Assembly: GCF_023091745.1 (NCBI RefSeq)
Contig: NC_068910.1
Span: 88,540,170-88,604,169 of the forward strand
Reading direction: 5' to 3'
Length of the DNA: 64,000 bases
From: Budorcas taxicolor
Taxonomy: Eukaryota; Chordata; Mammalia; Artiodactyla; Bovidae
Shown here: positions 21,390-33,851 of the stretch, in pieces
Layout: each line of letters starts with the position of its first letter
How positions within the stretch are numbered: position 1 is the stretch's first letter
Translations under genes and position numbers: made by a program
The notes under the pieces: model-generated
What the model was told of the DNA's origin: nothing
What the model saw: only the letters and a program-made list of their open reading frames with translations
Databases searched by the model: none

Positions 21390-22506
21390 AATCACTAAAG
21401 TATCAAAATGGTTCCTAGAAAATTTTTTCTTTTTCAAACTCAAGATTTTATTAAGGGTTGAGGTGTGAGATGAACATTAAAAACTGGAGCTTGACACTTA
21501 AAATGGGATATTTAATAATGCCAAATTATTTATAAAATGCTGTTTTCATGCCATTTTTACTAGAACTTTTAAAAAATTATTTCATGAAATAGAAATGTGA
21601 TCCAACTCTTAAATTTCATGAGCAAATGTACCAAATTCTTGACACTTTTCTCCCAAAATATTTAATCAAGATGCCCACCTTCTCCCCTAGTCTTAGTCCT
21701 AAAGTACAGATCACAGTAGCTATGGTATAAAATTGTACTGCCTCTAAACATAATTATTAGAAATGAATTTCAATCTCATAATCTCTATAGAGATTTTTTT
21801 CCTGAAACAATGCCCAATGTAACAGCAGGAAGGAAGCTTTCAGCTCATCTCTGAAAAGTCTCCATTTTCCCCTTGAATTTTAAAATTAAATTACTTTGTG
21901 ACTGTAATCAAGTTGATCTTTCAATGTAACAAGTAGATCAGGAAATATCCTTGTACCTCAGACTATTCCATGGATACACTTTATTCTAGCTTATCCTGTT
22001 TCCTTTGCGTCATCCTTGATCAGTGGGCATCAATAATGTCCTGGAGCATCTTTAGTGATAGTGCCGTCACTTCTTCCAGCAGCAGCCTACGTTCATTTTC
22101 CAACGCATTCATTTAAGAGGAAACTCTTCCTTAGGTTTAATCAACATTTGCCCTTTTAAAACATTCCCATTAGTCCTAGACATAGACTATCTGTCTACCT
22201 GGCAGTTATCGAATATTTGAAAACATCCACCACGTCCTACCATCATCACTTCAAGCTCCCAATGTGTAAAAACAATTTCATTTTCTCTTTCTCTCCAGAT
22301 GTTTCTCTCCTCCTTTCTTTTTATAGTTTAAGAATGTTTCCTGCCATCAAGTAGCTGACAATCTAACAGGAATTTTTAGACGTTTAATATAAATAAGATA
22401 ATAAACATATAACTATCTTTATAAAGTTCTTGATTTAGTCTGCCTGAGTTGTTTTGTTCTTCTCATTGTATTTCAGTATTTTATTTTGTCTATCACAATA
22501 TTCACG
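21390..22506. other. Mostly unique DNA, possible old repeat
   Basis: The text at 22090-22250, including 'cagttatcgaatatttgaaa' and 'acatccaccacgtcc', loosely resembles an old mammalian interspersed repeat. I cannot assign it. No gene. Confidence 0.4.
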
Positions 22507-22722
22507 TGTGCATGAAAAGTTGCTTCAGTAGTGTCCGACTCTTTGTGACCCCATGGACTATAGCCTTCTAGGCCCCTCTGTTCATGGAATTCTCCAGGCA
22601 AGAATACTGGAGTGGGTTGCCATTTCCTACTCCAAGGGATCTTCCTGACCCAGGGATCTAACCCGCGGTTCCTATATCTCCTGCATTGGAAGGTGGATTC
22701 TTTATCACTCTTGCCACCTATA
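22507..22722 (-). mobile_element. Bov-tA SINE
   Basis: Reverse-strand copy from 'catgaaaagttgcttcagta' to the head remnant near 22715 ('ttgccacctatag'). No clear TSD. A 103-codon minus frame across it is SINE-derived. Confidence 0.9.
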
Positions 22723-22820
22723 GTAATTGATAAAGGTTTATCATCTGTCTCCATTACAAAATGAACATTGTAATCTCTCTTCAAATGCTAGTTCTTTCTC
22801 ATATGTGAGACGTATAATGC

Positions 22821-23262
22821 ATGCATTCCAGTAGTCATGTATGGATGTGAGAGTTGGACTGTAAAGAAAGCTGAGCACCGAACTATTGAGGCTTTTGACT
22901 GTGGTGTTGGAGCAGCCTCCTGAAAGTTCCTTGTACTGCAAGAAGATCAAACCAGTCAATCCTAAAGGAAATCAGTCATAAATATTCACTGAAGGACTGA
23001 TGCTGAAGCTGAAGCTTTAATATTTTGGCCACCGGACACAAAAAACTGACTCATTGGAAAAGACCCTGATGCTGGGAAAGATTGAAGGTAGGAGGAGAAG
23101 GGGATGATGGAGGATGAGATGGCTGGATGGCATCACCAACTCGATGGACATGAGTCTGAGCAAGCTCCGGGAGCTGGTGATAGACAAGGAAGCCTGGCAT
23201 GCTGTAGTCCATGGGGTCCCAAAGAGTTGGACATGACTGAGGGACTGAACTGAATTGAACTG
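22821..23262 (+). mobile_element. BovB LINE 3' end, diverged
   Basis: Plus-strand BovB from 'ccagtagtcatgtatggatg' to 'gactgaactgaattgaactg'. A 7-bp TSD, 'ataatgc', lies at 22814-22820 and 23263-23269. Indels near 22900-22930 and 23030 mark it as older. Confidence 0.93.
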
Positions 23263-23269
23263 ATAATGC

Positions 23270-23970
23270 CTACAGTCTTCAAGAATTTATTCATTGCATA
23301 CATGGGGAAAACTTAAAAGTAATAACATTTTCTAATAATGTCTCCTAAATATTACATTCAATTATTTATTAGAATGTAATAAATAACTGATAAATAATAA
23401 TCCAGATTTGAAGTGCTATATTATCTAGAATTCAGAAGGTAACAATATTTATTCAGACCCTTAAATTGATACTACTACAAACATAGAATGATTTGTATAC
23501 AGGGTAATTAGCTTAAAAGAAGTAGCCAATAAGTGTTGGGAGTGCCAAGTTTCAGCTTCAGCTTTCTATTTTTGGTATTTAATACACTACTAATTATTGA
23601 ACAACTCATTTCTGCTTCATGCTATGATAGAGAGTCAAAAACAATAAGCTCCTCACGGACTTAGCAGTCTACTGAGAGCTGGGTGTGGGGAACCCAGTTA
23701 AGCAAGCAATTATAATACAGTATGGTAACTATCATATTAGTAAACTCTATTTTGAACCCATGTGGAATATATGACTCATATTTGAGTGGATCCCAGAGGA
23801 CCTGATATCCCAATCTAACCTGAAGGATGAAACAGAGAAAGGGTTTTCAAGGTGCTAAAATAGTTCCATTGGGTTCTATTTGATTAGCTGTATTATTAAG
23901 TCTTAGTAATGGAAAGATGAGATATTAGTCTATAAACAAATCATGTCAGGTCTTGTAAAATATATTAGGT
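23270..23970. other. Unique DNA with a small inverted repeat
   Basis: Ten-base arms 'tattacattc' (23350-23359) and 'gaatgtaata' (23372-23381) flank a 12-base loop. The text at 23590-23740 may be an old repeat. No gene. Confidence 0.45.
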
Positions 23971-23979
23971 ATCTTTGGA

Positions 23980-24352
23980 AGGACTGATGCTAAAGCTGAA
24001 ACTCCAATACTTTGGCCACCTCATGCGAAGAGTTGACTCATTGGAAAAGACTCTGATGCTGGGAAGGATTGGGGGCAGGGGGAGAAGGGGACGACAGAGG
24101 ATGAGATGGCTGGATGGCAACACCGACTCGATAGACATGAGTTTGGGTGAACTCCGGGAGTTGGTGATGGACAGGGAGGTCTGCTGCTGCTGCTGCTAAG
24201 TCGCTTCAGTCGTGTCGACTCTGTGCAATCCCGTAGACGGCAGCCCACCAGGCTCCGCCATCCCTGGGAGGCCTGGCTGCTGCAGTTCATGGGGTCGCAA
24301 AGAGTCCGACACGACTAAATGACTGAACTGAACTGAACTGAACTGAACTGAA
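23980..24352 (+). mobile_element. BovB LINE 3' end with a nested SINE
   Basis: Plus-strand BovB from 'aggactgatgctaaagctga' to a tail of about six ACTGA units at 24322-24352. It is interrupted by the SINE at 24184-24265. 'ctttgga' at 23973-23979 and 24353-24359 may be a TSD. A 74-codon frame at 23975-24199 is the ORF2 C-terminus running into the SINE. Confidence 0.94.
24184..24265 (-). mobile_element. Short Bov-A SINE nested in BovB
   Basis: Eighty-two bases starting with (CTG)n and 'ctaagtcgcttcagtcgtg'. A 10-bp TSD with one mismatch, 'gggaggtctg' and 'gggaggcctg', at 24174-24183 and 24266-24275, is itself BovB sequence, so the SINE landed after the BovB. Confidence 0.95.
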
Positions 24353-24359
24353 CTTTGGA

Positions 24360-25530
24360 CTTTAAGAGCACTAGGAAATCATTGAAGGATGACTTGATTC
24401 TGGATGCCCTGAGTAGAGATAAGCAAATGGTAGAGTGGAGAACTGATGAGTTCAGTAGGAAAAATTGTATGTGAAAATGTACAGGACCTACTGGGGATCC
24501 CAAATGGAAAACCCAAAATGTTAGGAGAAAATCCAGCAATATGGACTGGAAGATGGAAGCCAAGGACAGGTGACTGTCAAGGAGACAGTAGCCCATACTG
24601 TCACATTTTACTTATAATAAGAGTATAAAAGAGACCAATGAAGTTAATGATAAGAATATCATTGTGAGCTTGGAGTTTCATTAGTGTGCTGGGGTAGAAG
24701 CAAGATATCTCTGAATTTAAAGAGACCCATAATTTTAAACTCTCTTAATTAGCTGTTTAACATTGGCCAGGGTTGGGGAAAACTTAAGTCTTACTACTCT
24801 TATGAGAAATAATGTTCAAATCATTAATCACTCATTTAAAATTATGAGACATTTAAAATTATCAGAATAAATCTATGACTGTCAGCAAGTTAGTCTGTAG
24901 ATTTCTTTAAGAACTTTCTGTCACAGTATAACTGTGAGGTTATTTATAGTGTTTATCGTGATAGATCCGATGGAGATTGTTATATATAAATCTTACTGAA
25001 CCTTTATAACTTCTTAAAATTTGTTTGTTTGTTTTTTTTCCTTATTTATCTAAGCAGTGAAATTCTATGTCAGACTGGCAGGTAGTGTTTGATACACTCA
25101 TTATCATCATGGCTGCAGGAAGCAGGCACTGGAATACAGTGAAGCAGTTAGACTTTCTTAGTGTAAGAACTTGGCATGTTTAGTACATTTTAAATTATGC
25201 ACATCAGGAGACCACAAATTTTACTGCAAGGAATTTAACTTGTGGACAAACATTATATTTTGGCATGATTTGTGATCACATACCAAAAAAAATGCTATTA
25301 GTCTAGATATCTATTCAGAGAGTTGAGTCAAACAATGAAATGTGTTATAACTTATTTAAAAGAAAGAGCAAAATCTATATACATAATATAGAGGAATGCT
25401 GAAGGAAATTGAAGTTACAGAGCATGAGTATCTTTTTTTCACTTAAAAAATATGAATATGCACATATACCAGCAAGTTTCAGGAAGGAATTCCTTAACAA
25501 CAGTTATTGTATATATCCAGGAGTAGATAT
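24360..25530. other. Unique DNA, no gene seen
   Basis: No repeat or exon recognised. Frames of 60-93 codons near 24315-24628 overlap on opposite strands without codon bias. Confidence 0.5.
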
Positions 25531-25541
25531 GAGTTACCATG

Positions 25542-25776
25542 AAAAGCAAAAGTGTTAGTTTCTCATCTGTGTCCGACTCTTCGTGACCCTATGGATTGTA
25601 CCCAGCCAGGCTACTTTGTCCATGGAATTTTCCAGGCAAGAATACTGGAGTGGGTTGCCATTTCCTTCTCCAGGGGACCTTCCCAGTCCAGATATTGAAC
25701 CCAGGTCTCCTGCGTTGCAGGCAGGTTCTTTACTGCCTGAACCACCAAAGGGACTCTGAGCCACGGAAAGAACTCT
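25542..25776 (-). mobile_element. Bov-tA SINE
   Basis: Reverse-strand copy. The intact B-box complement 'gaacccaggtctcctgcgtt' is near 25698-25717. A perfect 11-bp TSD, 'gagttaccatg', lies at 25531-25541 and 25777-25787. About 20 bases beyond the usual head, including 'gccacggaaagaactct', are unusual. Confidence 0.95.
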
Positions 25777-25787
25777 GAGTTACCATG

Positions 25788-26985
25788 GGGGGTTTTGATT
25801 TTCCTTGTGTGCTTTGTTATGCTTGTTTGTAGTTTAAAAAAAAAAAAAAACATAAGGATATATTATTTTTGCAATAATGAAAATAAAAATAAAAACTGAA
25901 GATATATATCTGGCCACACATGCTTTTATTTAAACTCTGTAGTAATCTCTCACTGTTTCCTGATCCGTGTCCCACTTTGCTGCCCTATATTACAAGTGTG
26001 TGTCTAATGGCAAACAGCACTGTGTAAACTGCTTAGAGGCTGCCTCCTTATCTTCTCCTACTTTATAGCATGCCCCATTTTCCTTAAGCCCCATCATCCA
26101 TCATTCACCTGAAATAAGACTGACAACTGTGTAAGGAAACTTCTTTTATAGAATGATAGGCTTGGAGTATTTAATTGACTTGATTTGATTTAAAAATGAA
26201 CAGGACCTTGATCTTATGCAAGTCAATATCAAAAGGCACCATTTCTAATTGTGTGCTCTGAATGGTATCGCTGCTTCCTTGAGTTGCAATTCTATAGTGG
26301 GGAATCAGGGTGAAATCACATTAGTGAAGAAGGCATGTGTCTGGCAAGTTCCCAAGGCATGAGTATTTATGGCACGATGAACTGTGAATTTGATGTTGAT
26401 TCACGCATACAACAAGCAGGTGGTTCAGATCTAATTTTGTTGCCTGCAAAAATGAGCTATTTTAAAATGTGTAAAATGTTTGTTTTATAGAAAATCTTTA
26501 GCCAAAATGAACAATAAATAAATCAAGGTCACTACAATTAGATTTTCTGTGAAATGAAGTAAACTCAGTTGACATGGTATGGAATACATATTCTATTCTA
26601 GGAAGTATGTGAACAATTTGGAGGATGGGATGACAAAGGCTTGCAACCTTTCCAGAGTACTTTTTAATAATGACATATTAAGGGATCATATGAGCTTTGT
26701 AAAATAAGGACATGGAGAGGAACCCAAGAACATGTACCTCACCCCCTCACTCCCCGCATAGAAGAAGGGAAGAAGGAAATGAGGGAGGGAGGCAAGCAGG
26801 AAGGGAGGGATGCAAGCAGAAAGGGAGGAAGGAATAAAAGATGCTTTCCATTTTTGATTGTAAATGGCCAAAAATGAGAACATGGTCCTGTATAAAGTAA
26901 GCTTGATGTCAATTGGAATAAAATCTCAAGTGCTTTGTGGAAAGTTAACATAAAAATCTTAAAATTCCGTAAGATGGCACTGTAA
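25788..26985. other. Repeat-poor DNA, no gene seen
   Basis: Apart from a poly-A at about 25837-25850 and a purine tract at 26757-26836, no repeat is recognised. The 26100-26560 part is among the longer repeat-free runs and could hold conserved non-coding sequence. Confidence 0.45.
26757..26836. repeat. Purine-rich GGGA/GGAA tract
   Basis: Eighty bases on the plus strand made almost wholly of A and G ('gagggagggaggcaagcagg'). It is an imperfect tetranucleotide microsatellite. Minus-strand proline/serine/leucine-rich frames here are translations of it. Confidence 0.85.
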
Positions 26986-26995
26986 ATTTCTCATT

Positions 26996-27806
26996 CAGTT
27001 CAGTTCAGTTCAGTTCAGTTCAGTCACTCAGTCGTGTCCGACTCTTTGCGACCCCGTGAATTGCAGCACGCCAGGCCCCCCTGTTCATCACCAACTCCCG
27101 GAGTTTACTCAGACTCACGTCCATCGAGTCAGTGATATGATGCCATCCAGCCATCTCATCCTCTGTCATCCCCTTCTCTTCCTGCCCTCAATCCCCCCCA
27201 GCATCAGAGTGTTTTCCAATGAGTCAACTCTTCTCATGAAGTGGCCAAAGTACTGGAGTTTCAGCTTCAGCATCATTCCTTCCGAAGAAATCCCAGGGCT
27301 GATCTTTAGAATGGACTGGTTGGATTTCCTTGCAGTCCAAGGGACTCTCAAGAGTCTTCTCCAACACCACAGTTCAAAAGCATCAATTCTTCGGTGCTCA
27401 GCCTTCTTCACAGTCCAACTCTCGCATCCATACATGACTACTGGAAAAACCATAGTCTTGACTAGATGGACCTTTGTTGGCAAAGTAATGTCTCTGGTTT
27501 TCAATATGCTCTCTAGGTTGGTCATAACTTTTCTTCCAAGGAGTAAGCGTCTTTTAATTTCATGGCTGCAATCACCATCTGCAGTGATTTTGGAGCCCCA
27601 AAAAATAAAGTCTGACACTGTTTCCACTGTTTCCCATCCATTTCCCATGAAGTGATGGGACCAGATGCCATGATCTTCATTTTCAGACTGTTGAGCTTTA
27701 AGCCAACTTTTTCACTCTCCTCTTTCACTTTCATCAAGAGGCTCTTTAGTTCCTCTTCACTTTCTGCCATAAGGGTGGTATCATCTGCATATCTGAGGTT
27801 ATTTAT
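26996..27806 (-). mobile_element. BovB LINE 3' end, relatively intact
   Basis: Six TTCAG units from about 26994, then 0.8 kb of near-consensus BovB up to the RT palm region ('atctgcatatctgaggttat'). A 10-bp TSD with one mismatch, 'atttctcatt' and 'atttcttatt', lies at 26986-26995 and 27807-27816. Confidence 0.95.
27166..27648 (-). pseudogene. BovB ORF2 C-terminal segment, 160 codons open
   Basis: An uninterrupted minus-strand frame covers the region downstream of the RT palm, with 'SKITADGDCSHEIKRR', 'VVMYGCESWTVKKAEHRR' and 'AFELWCWRRLLRVPWTAR'. A second frame at 27522-27770 holds the preceding 'SEEELKSLLMKVK' part, so one frameshift separates them. The endonuclease and most of the RT were never copied, so it is non-functional. 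Confidence 0.88.
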
Positions 27807-27816
27807 ATTTCTTATT

Positions 27817-30800
27817 ACTTAAATTAAAAAGTGGAGTTTCTATTGAGCATTGGTTTTTTTGGCACCAAGGATATTATTAATGTTTTTGAGGTAATTACCA
27901 TTTCAGTTTGATCAACATAGCCAGTAATTTAAGCTTAATATCCTGACACTAGGATATCCTATGAGAAATTTTCACCACTGTACTTAGTAGCACTTTTCCA
28001 AGCTCTAGATACTGATGAAGAAATTCATCTTCCATTTGTTTTCCCCTGGGGTATGAAAAAAAAAAAAAATGAGAGGGCATATCAGTATATAACCCTCTAA
28101 CTCTTAACCTTCAGAAAGGAAAGAAGATTATATATTTGTACTCTGTTGGAGTGTTTAAAATATATATCTACATATAACTAGTACATTGCCATGTATTAAA
28201 AAAAAAGGAGATTGGGGTGTTTTTACCATTGATTTTAAAGGGAATAAAGCCAAAATATACATGTGATTCAGTGTACTAGAGTCAGTGACTATATCTCTAT
28301 TTTGACAGTCAATACAAAAGCATAGTATAAGCTGTCAGTAAAGTAAATTGGTAGTGTTAGATTTCAGACTTAGTTATATATTCAGGCGTTTCTAATTGAC
28401 TAGATTTTTGCATATGTAAATTTAGTTATTTCCATGACAGGCATTATGATCCTGTATAAAAAATCTTTTCTTTCTTTCCAAAAGCTTTAGTTATCTCAGA
28501 AGGAAATGGCACAGGCAGTGGTTTTAGTAGAGAATTTGGATGTATGTTACACATCTATATTGTGATATAATGTGTACTAATTCACATAACTTTATTGCTA
28601 TTATATATAATTCTTATTTGCCTCCAGTACATCATGTGTAGGTAAATAAATGAAATTGTATAACAACCTAACACCCATTCATCCTTCCCAGTAGGAAATC
28701 TTTCTTCACCTTTTGTATCTTTGTTCTTCTCATAGTCATCTCTATGATTCTAAACCATATGCTATGCTTTTATTACTCTGTTATCTTTAAACTTTTTGTT
28801 TCATGTATTAAAAGATGAGCATTTAGCTTATGTACACTTCCATTTCCTATCCAGGTTCACATAGTTATGTTAGTACTTTTGATCCTTCCACTGAATATTA
28901 CTAGCTCTAAATAATACAACAAAGACCCTATATTTCTGTCTGAATTTTTAACCAAGTATCTGAAATCACACATGATGTAGAATGGCACTGCTAGCACCCT
29001 ATCGCTCCATCTATCTCACAATCTTTTCTCCCAAACATTTCCAACTTCTGTAGTATATTCTTATTTTTATATTTTCAAGGTTGATACCATATAATCTATG
29101 GTAGCCTATTTAAGCTTGCGGTTATTGACTCAGGGTTTAAATCTAAATACTGGAATCTATCAAATTGCCTCTAGAGAGTTATAACCATTTAATTATTATC
29201 CTTGCAGAGCAAATAAGTGTACCAAGATTTTGCTTTATTCTGTCTGGGCTTGATACTATTCAAAGGACCCTAATGCAAATATCACATGGATCCTCTTCCT
29301 TATACTTCCTTATATATCATTAGTTGCTTAAATCATATCTCAATCACTTTGGCCCCAAACTAGAATGGGATTTTTCTGGGAGGCTTTTCATTTTTAAGTT
29401 TGTAAGTCGTACCATTTTTCTTACTTTAAGGGAAAAAAAAAATTCCTCTTTTGCTTCTAAGCTGATATCCTCCAACTGAAACTAATATGTGAATCCCTTT
29501 GAGTCATTCTTAGAGCTTGACTTGTCATTCTAATTTGAACTGATCATATTTTAGACTTACTGCTCAGTGCTCCTTCTGTCATCTGGAAGTTTCTTTTAAA
29601 GAATTCCTGCTTTAGTTCTATCATGTATTAACACCACGTACCTTCTTCATTCTTGATTTTAAACTTTATTCTGCTGGATTTTTAAAACTCTACTAGTTTG
29701 CTTCGATTACATATGGTGATTGAACTTCAAAGTTTCAAAATAGTTGGTACACTGATAAAGGAGAAGTAGACACAATTCAGATGAATTTCTGTTAAAAACA
29801 ACTATCAGAAAACACCAAAAATTGAGGAAATGGGTTACCTTTTGCTATTTGAGATGATATACTCAAGATAAACCCAGCTAAGAAGATCAATTCTCTCTGT
29901 TGTGATAGTTGCATTTTCTGGAATTCACATTCCCATGTGAACTGGAAATGCTAAATTGTTAATAGCTTCCCTAGGGTTTTACATCTCTTCTGACATTTCT
30001 CAGTGACTTCATCATAGTTTAAGAATAAGGAAATATAATTTATTCCAAGAAGTGTGAAAATCTTCAAGTACTATTCAGGGAATTTCAAAATTACTTAACT
30101 TAGAAGAAAAAACATTTTGCCTGTGTTGTGAGGAGGAAAATGTCATAACAAAGTTATAAGCTGCTTCAAGCTATGGCAATACCAATTTTAAGATAATTTA
30201 TGTTATAATAGCACAATGAATCATTAGGATAATGATGCCTCTTCTTTAAAAATAATTTCTTACAAGCACCATGAAGTTTTTTTCTTTTTCTAAATACATT
30301 TTATATAAGATAAAATTATATTTATAGTTTCAAATTTACACTTTGATTCTCCTCCAAAAAACTCTTTTTTTTTTTTTTTTTAATGTGTTAAAGAATGGAT
30401 TGCACCTCTTCCCCTCATATTAAGGCTGATGCTACCAAGGTTCTTCACTTTGGACAAGCAAGGCCTGCAGGTTGACACTAAGATACTTTGAAAATATTGA
30501 GCAGTCATGAATCTTGCAAAGACATAGCCATAGTGATTATGAAAAAATCAAAATTTCTTTGGAAGAAACAAACTTAACTTCTTAGAACACCCCTGCCAAG
30601 TGTGTCAAGAATCTCTTTAAACACTTAAGAGGGATAAATTAAGTTCAGCAGATTGTCATGGTACTGATCATATTTGACATTGCAGATTCAGGATTTTTGC
30701 AAAGGTATAAAATGCACAAAGCAAGGTCCATGTTCTTAAAGACTTCAAATACAGGAAAGCATCCTCAATCCTTATTTTTAAACACAGCAAACAATTTAGA

Positions 30801-30919
30801 TGATATTTATACACAGGGCATTTCCATGGAGATTTTCAGTTTTAAGCCCCCCGCCTCCCACCCTCCTAAGCTATCAATGCAAGGCACAGATTAGAAAGGA
30901 ACCAGAAATATTTGATTCT
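27817..30919. other. Long repeat-poor stretch, no gene seen
   Basis: About 3.1 kb with only homopolymer runs (poly-A near 28058-28070 and 28199-28206, poly-T at 30365-30382). I see no assigned repeat, exon-like segment or long frame, apart from a 78-codon frame at 30658-30894 with no family resemblance. Confidence 0.5.
30365..30382. repeat. Poly-T run (18)
   Basis: Eighteen consecutive T. No retroelement is recognisable next to it. Confidence 0.95.
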
Positions 30920-31117
30920 GCTGCATGATATAGTTCAGATGGTAAAGAATCTGCCTGCAATGCAGGAGACTCAGGTTTCATCCTTGTGTTGGGCAGATCC
31001 CCTAAGGAGGAAATGGCAACCCACTCCAGGATTCTTGCCTGGAGAATTCCGTGGACAGAAGAGCCTGACAGTCTTCCATCTATGGGGTCACAAAAAGTCG
31101 AACATGACTGAGTTTCT
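30920..31117 (+). mobile_element. Bov-tA SINE, head partly replaced
   Basis: From 'gatatagttcagatggtaaa' to 'gaacatgactgagtttc'. The usual 'ggcttccctggtgg' start is not recognisable. No TSD found. Confidence 0.9.
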
Positions 31118-31707
31118 AATGCACACATATACATTTTTCTATGTCAATGAGTGATAGTCACATGGGGAGTAGAGGTAACTATACATCTCTAAATTTCTCC
31201 TCCCGTATTTTACACATCATTTACAGGCTTTTAAAAATCAAGAACCATATGACTGTTAGAGTGTTTATTTCAAGTTCTGTTCACCCCAACTGTAGACAAA
31301 AGTTGTAAGTGCAGGATAATTAGTACAATCACAGACTGGAATAATTCCTGCTGTTCTAGGGTCACTGATAAAGGAAGTTAATGCATCTAGAACTAGATGT
31401 TCCCAAGACTCCCTCTTTTATAAAATGTAAATCAGTAAAATGGGTGATATAATATGGATAACCAACTATGAACTTACTATCTATACTGATCTGAGGTTTT
31501 ATACAGTAATTTTTATGTTATTTTTAAACTTCACTACATCTTCATTCCATTGCCAGAACATAGATCTGTCCCTAACTTCTGCCCTGATTTTTACTCAAGA
31601 TCATACTTGACCATGCCTCTAATTACTGTTTATTTCAACTTCTTTTCTTATTGTATTACTAGTACCATGAGGGGTGCACTCCTTATAAGAGCACCTGGGA
31701 ACGGCCT
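31118..31707. other. Unique DNA, no gene seen
   Basis: No recognised feature. A 60-codon frame at 31550-31732 runs into the L1. Confidence 0.5.
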
Positions 31708-32147
31708 ATTACTCAGCGATAGAAACGAATGAAATATTGCCATTTGCAGAAACATGAATGGGCCTAGAGACGGTCATATTAAGTGAAATAAACCAGACAG
31801 ACAAGGCAAATACCACATGATATATCACTTATACGTATAGTTTAAAAAATGATACAAGTGAACTTATTTAAAAAGCAGAAATAGACTCACAGACGTAGAA
31901 AACAAACCTGTGGTTACCAAAAGGGATGGGGGGGTATAAATTAGGAGTTTGGCATTAACAGAAATATACTATTATAAATAAAACAGACAAACAACAAGGA
32001 CCTACTGTATAGCATAAGGGACTATATTCAATATCTACTAATAACCTGTCATGGAAATGAATCTGAAAAAGAAGAGGTGTATTTGTATAACTGATTCACT
32101 TTGCTATATATCATAAACATAAATCAACCACACTTCTATAAAAAAAT
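31708..32147 (+). mobile_element. L1 LINE, 3' UTR fragment
   Basis: Follows the artiodactyl L1 3' end: 'ctattactcagcgatagaaa', 'catatgactg'-like middle, 'caaggacctactgtatagca' and 'ataaatcaaccacacttcta', ending in an A-rich tail. 5'-truncated. No TSD seen. Confidence 0.92.
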
Positions 32148-32954
32148 AATCTAAAATGTAGATAAAATAATTTTCCTTTAAATTATTACCTCAGGCTTAT
32201 AACTTTTAGAAAAATACCATGTATCAACAAATATTAAACAAATATCTTTCCTTTCTGCATGAGTAGGATCAATCTGAACTGAAACGCTTCTGCTTTATTA
32301 TCACAGGCATACATACCTGGTCATTGTTCAGCACCTATTAAATGTAAACCTAAGAATATGAAAAATATGAAATATAATTTCTGATTAATTTGGTCAAAAC
32401 TCATCTCAGGATAGCACAAGGAAGTGTGTGTGTGCCGCGTGGTAGACACAGGAGGCATTTCAGCTCAGAGGGTACATTATTGTGACGTGGCCGAGATAAG
32501 ACAAGACTTCAGAAAATAAGTGAAAATGTGATTTACTTTCAAAATGCCCTGTCTTCTCTCTAACTCACTATCGTTGGATGCAGCCCACCCTGGTCCAAAG
32601 AAAGTAAGATTCTTACACTTCACACAAAACCTTGTCATTTTCCTCCATGCTATCCATTCACCTGAGAACCTTCATCTTTCAATCCTCGCTTCCCTCTACT
32701 TTGCCAGGCCTTCTCCATAACTTAGGATAACACACATCCCTTTTGGGAAACTTCCGAGAGCTCTGCTGGCATCTTCCTTTCATATATCTCAGTGACCTGG
32801 CAACATCTGTGCTTGTCATTTAAATCTATTAGAGTGGATTCTCTTGAGATTTTAATTCATGCTTTATTTATCCTCTGAGCCCAATATCTCACTGACTATC
32901 TGGGGTATCTAGTCACAGAATAAATGCTGACAGGTCGTATCATAGAGGAGACAG
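32148..32954. other. Unique DNA, possible L2 remnant at the right
   Basis: 32600-32945 reads loosely like an L2 3' end ('tttgccaggccttctccata', 'cagaataaatgctgacagg'), but too diverged to assert. A (GT)n-like 'gtgtgtgtgtg' stretch lies near 32425. Confidence 0.4.
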
Positions 32955-33166
32955 ACAGACCACATTTTCAATCATAGATTCACATTCACATTTGACTTTT
33001 GCTTGGATTAGATATTTGACTTCTATAAGGCTTTGTTTCTCCATCTTTAAACTGAGCATAATTCTACCTTCCATATAGGAGTCTTAGTAAAATTGAAAAT
33101 AATATTTCCCATAATGTCAGAATTGTAGCAGATACTTGATAATTGATAGCCATCGATATTATGATC
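32955..33166 (+). mobile_element. MIR SINE, degraded
   Basis: The 3' half is clear: 'ggctttgtttctccatcttt' then 'aaactgagcataattctacc', ending 'gcagatacttgataattg'. The 5' part is diverged. Confidence 0.65.
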
Positions 33167-33177
33167 AGAATGAATGA

Positions 33178-33564
33178 ATGGACTCCCTGATGGTGGTCAT
33201 AAATGTTTTAGGATTGCTTCGCCTTTCAAACTTCCTGCTGGTGTATCTTGTAAGGCACACAGATCTTTTCATCTTTTGTGTTCTCCTTATCCTCTCTGTT
33301 ACAGAGATCGACAGAGTGTGGACTATCTCTCTGGTCAGATCTCTTTTTTTAGGCTCAGCTACCTCTCTCCATTCCACTGTTCTTATTCTATTCTTACAGA
33401 ACAATTGGAGAATGAAAGTCACCATCCTCAATTTAATTCAGCAGATTTCTTTTATCCTGTGGACTATACTTTCCACCATTTTATTGTCCATCATACCATA
33501 CCTGAAAGGACATTTGCCTTATGTTCCTTTATACTTTTTTACTAAGAATGAGGTTTTAGACTAA
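33178..33564 (+). other. Open stretch readable in two plus frames
   Basis: A 128-codon frame is open here. The adjacent frame at 33174-33545 gives 123 codons and the minus strand 88 codons (33431-33165). The 128-residue product would be very hydrophobic (about three Leu/Ile/Phe-rich segments) but matches no receptor or transporter family I know. A pyrimidine-rich plus strand explains both the hydrophobicity and the lack of stops. Most likely chance. Confidence 0.2.
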
Positions 33565-33842
33565 AATATTGTCTTAATTTTACCTACATTCTATGTATAT
33601 GATGAAATACACGTTTTCAACAAAAATCTTCAATTTGATGAATGTATGTTATTAATGGAGGATTTATTAGCACTGTGAGCAGAATTCATCTCTATTTTCT
33701 CCTTCTTTATGCCTCTCTCCTATCAAGTATTCTTCTACCTTTCTATTTGGACTTGAATCAATGGTTTCTTGGGTTAGACAATTATAAGAAAAGGAAGAAA
33801 CATTTGGCATGATCTTTCAAAGTTTGCCTAAAAGTCTTCCTG
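33565..33842. other. Unique DNA, no gene seen
   Basis: Nothing recognised between the open stretch and the SINE. Confidence 0.5.
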
Positions 33843-33851
33843 TATCTAAAG

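Noticed and set aside
26994..27024. TTCAG/CTGAA arrays as a CRISPR-like or telomere-like array
   Set aside because: They are the normal pentanucleotide 3' tail of BovB, and recur at 13602, 17685, 24322, 53595 and 54380. There are no spacers.
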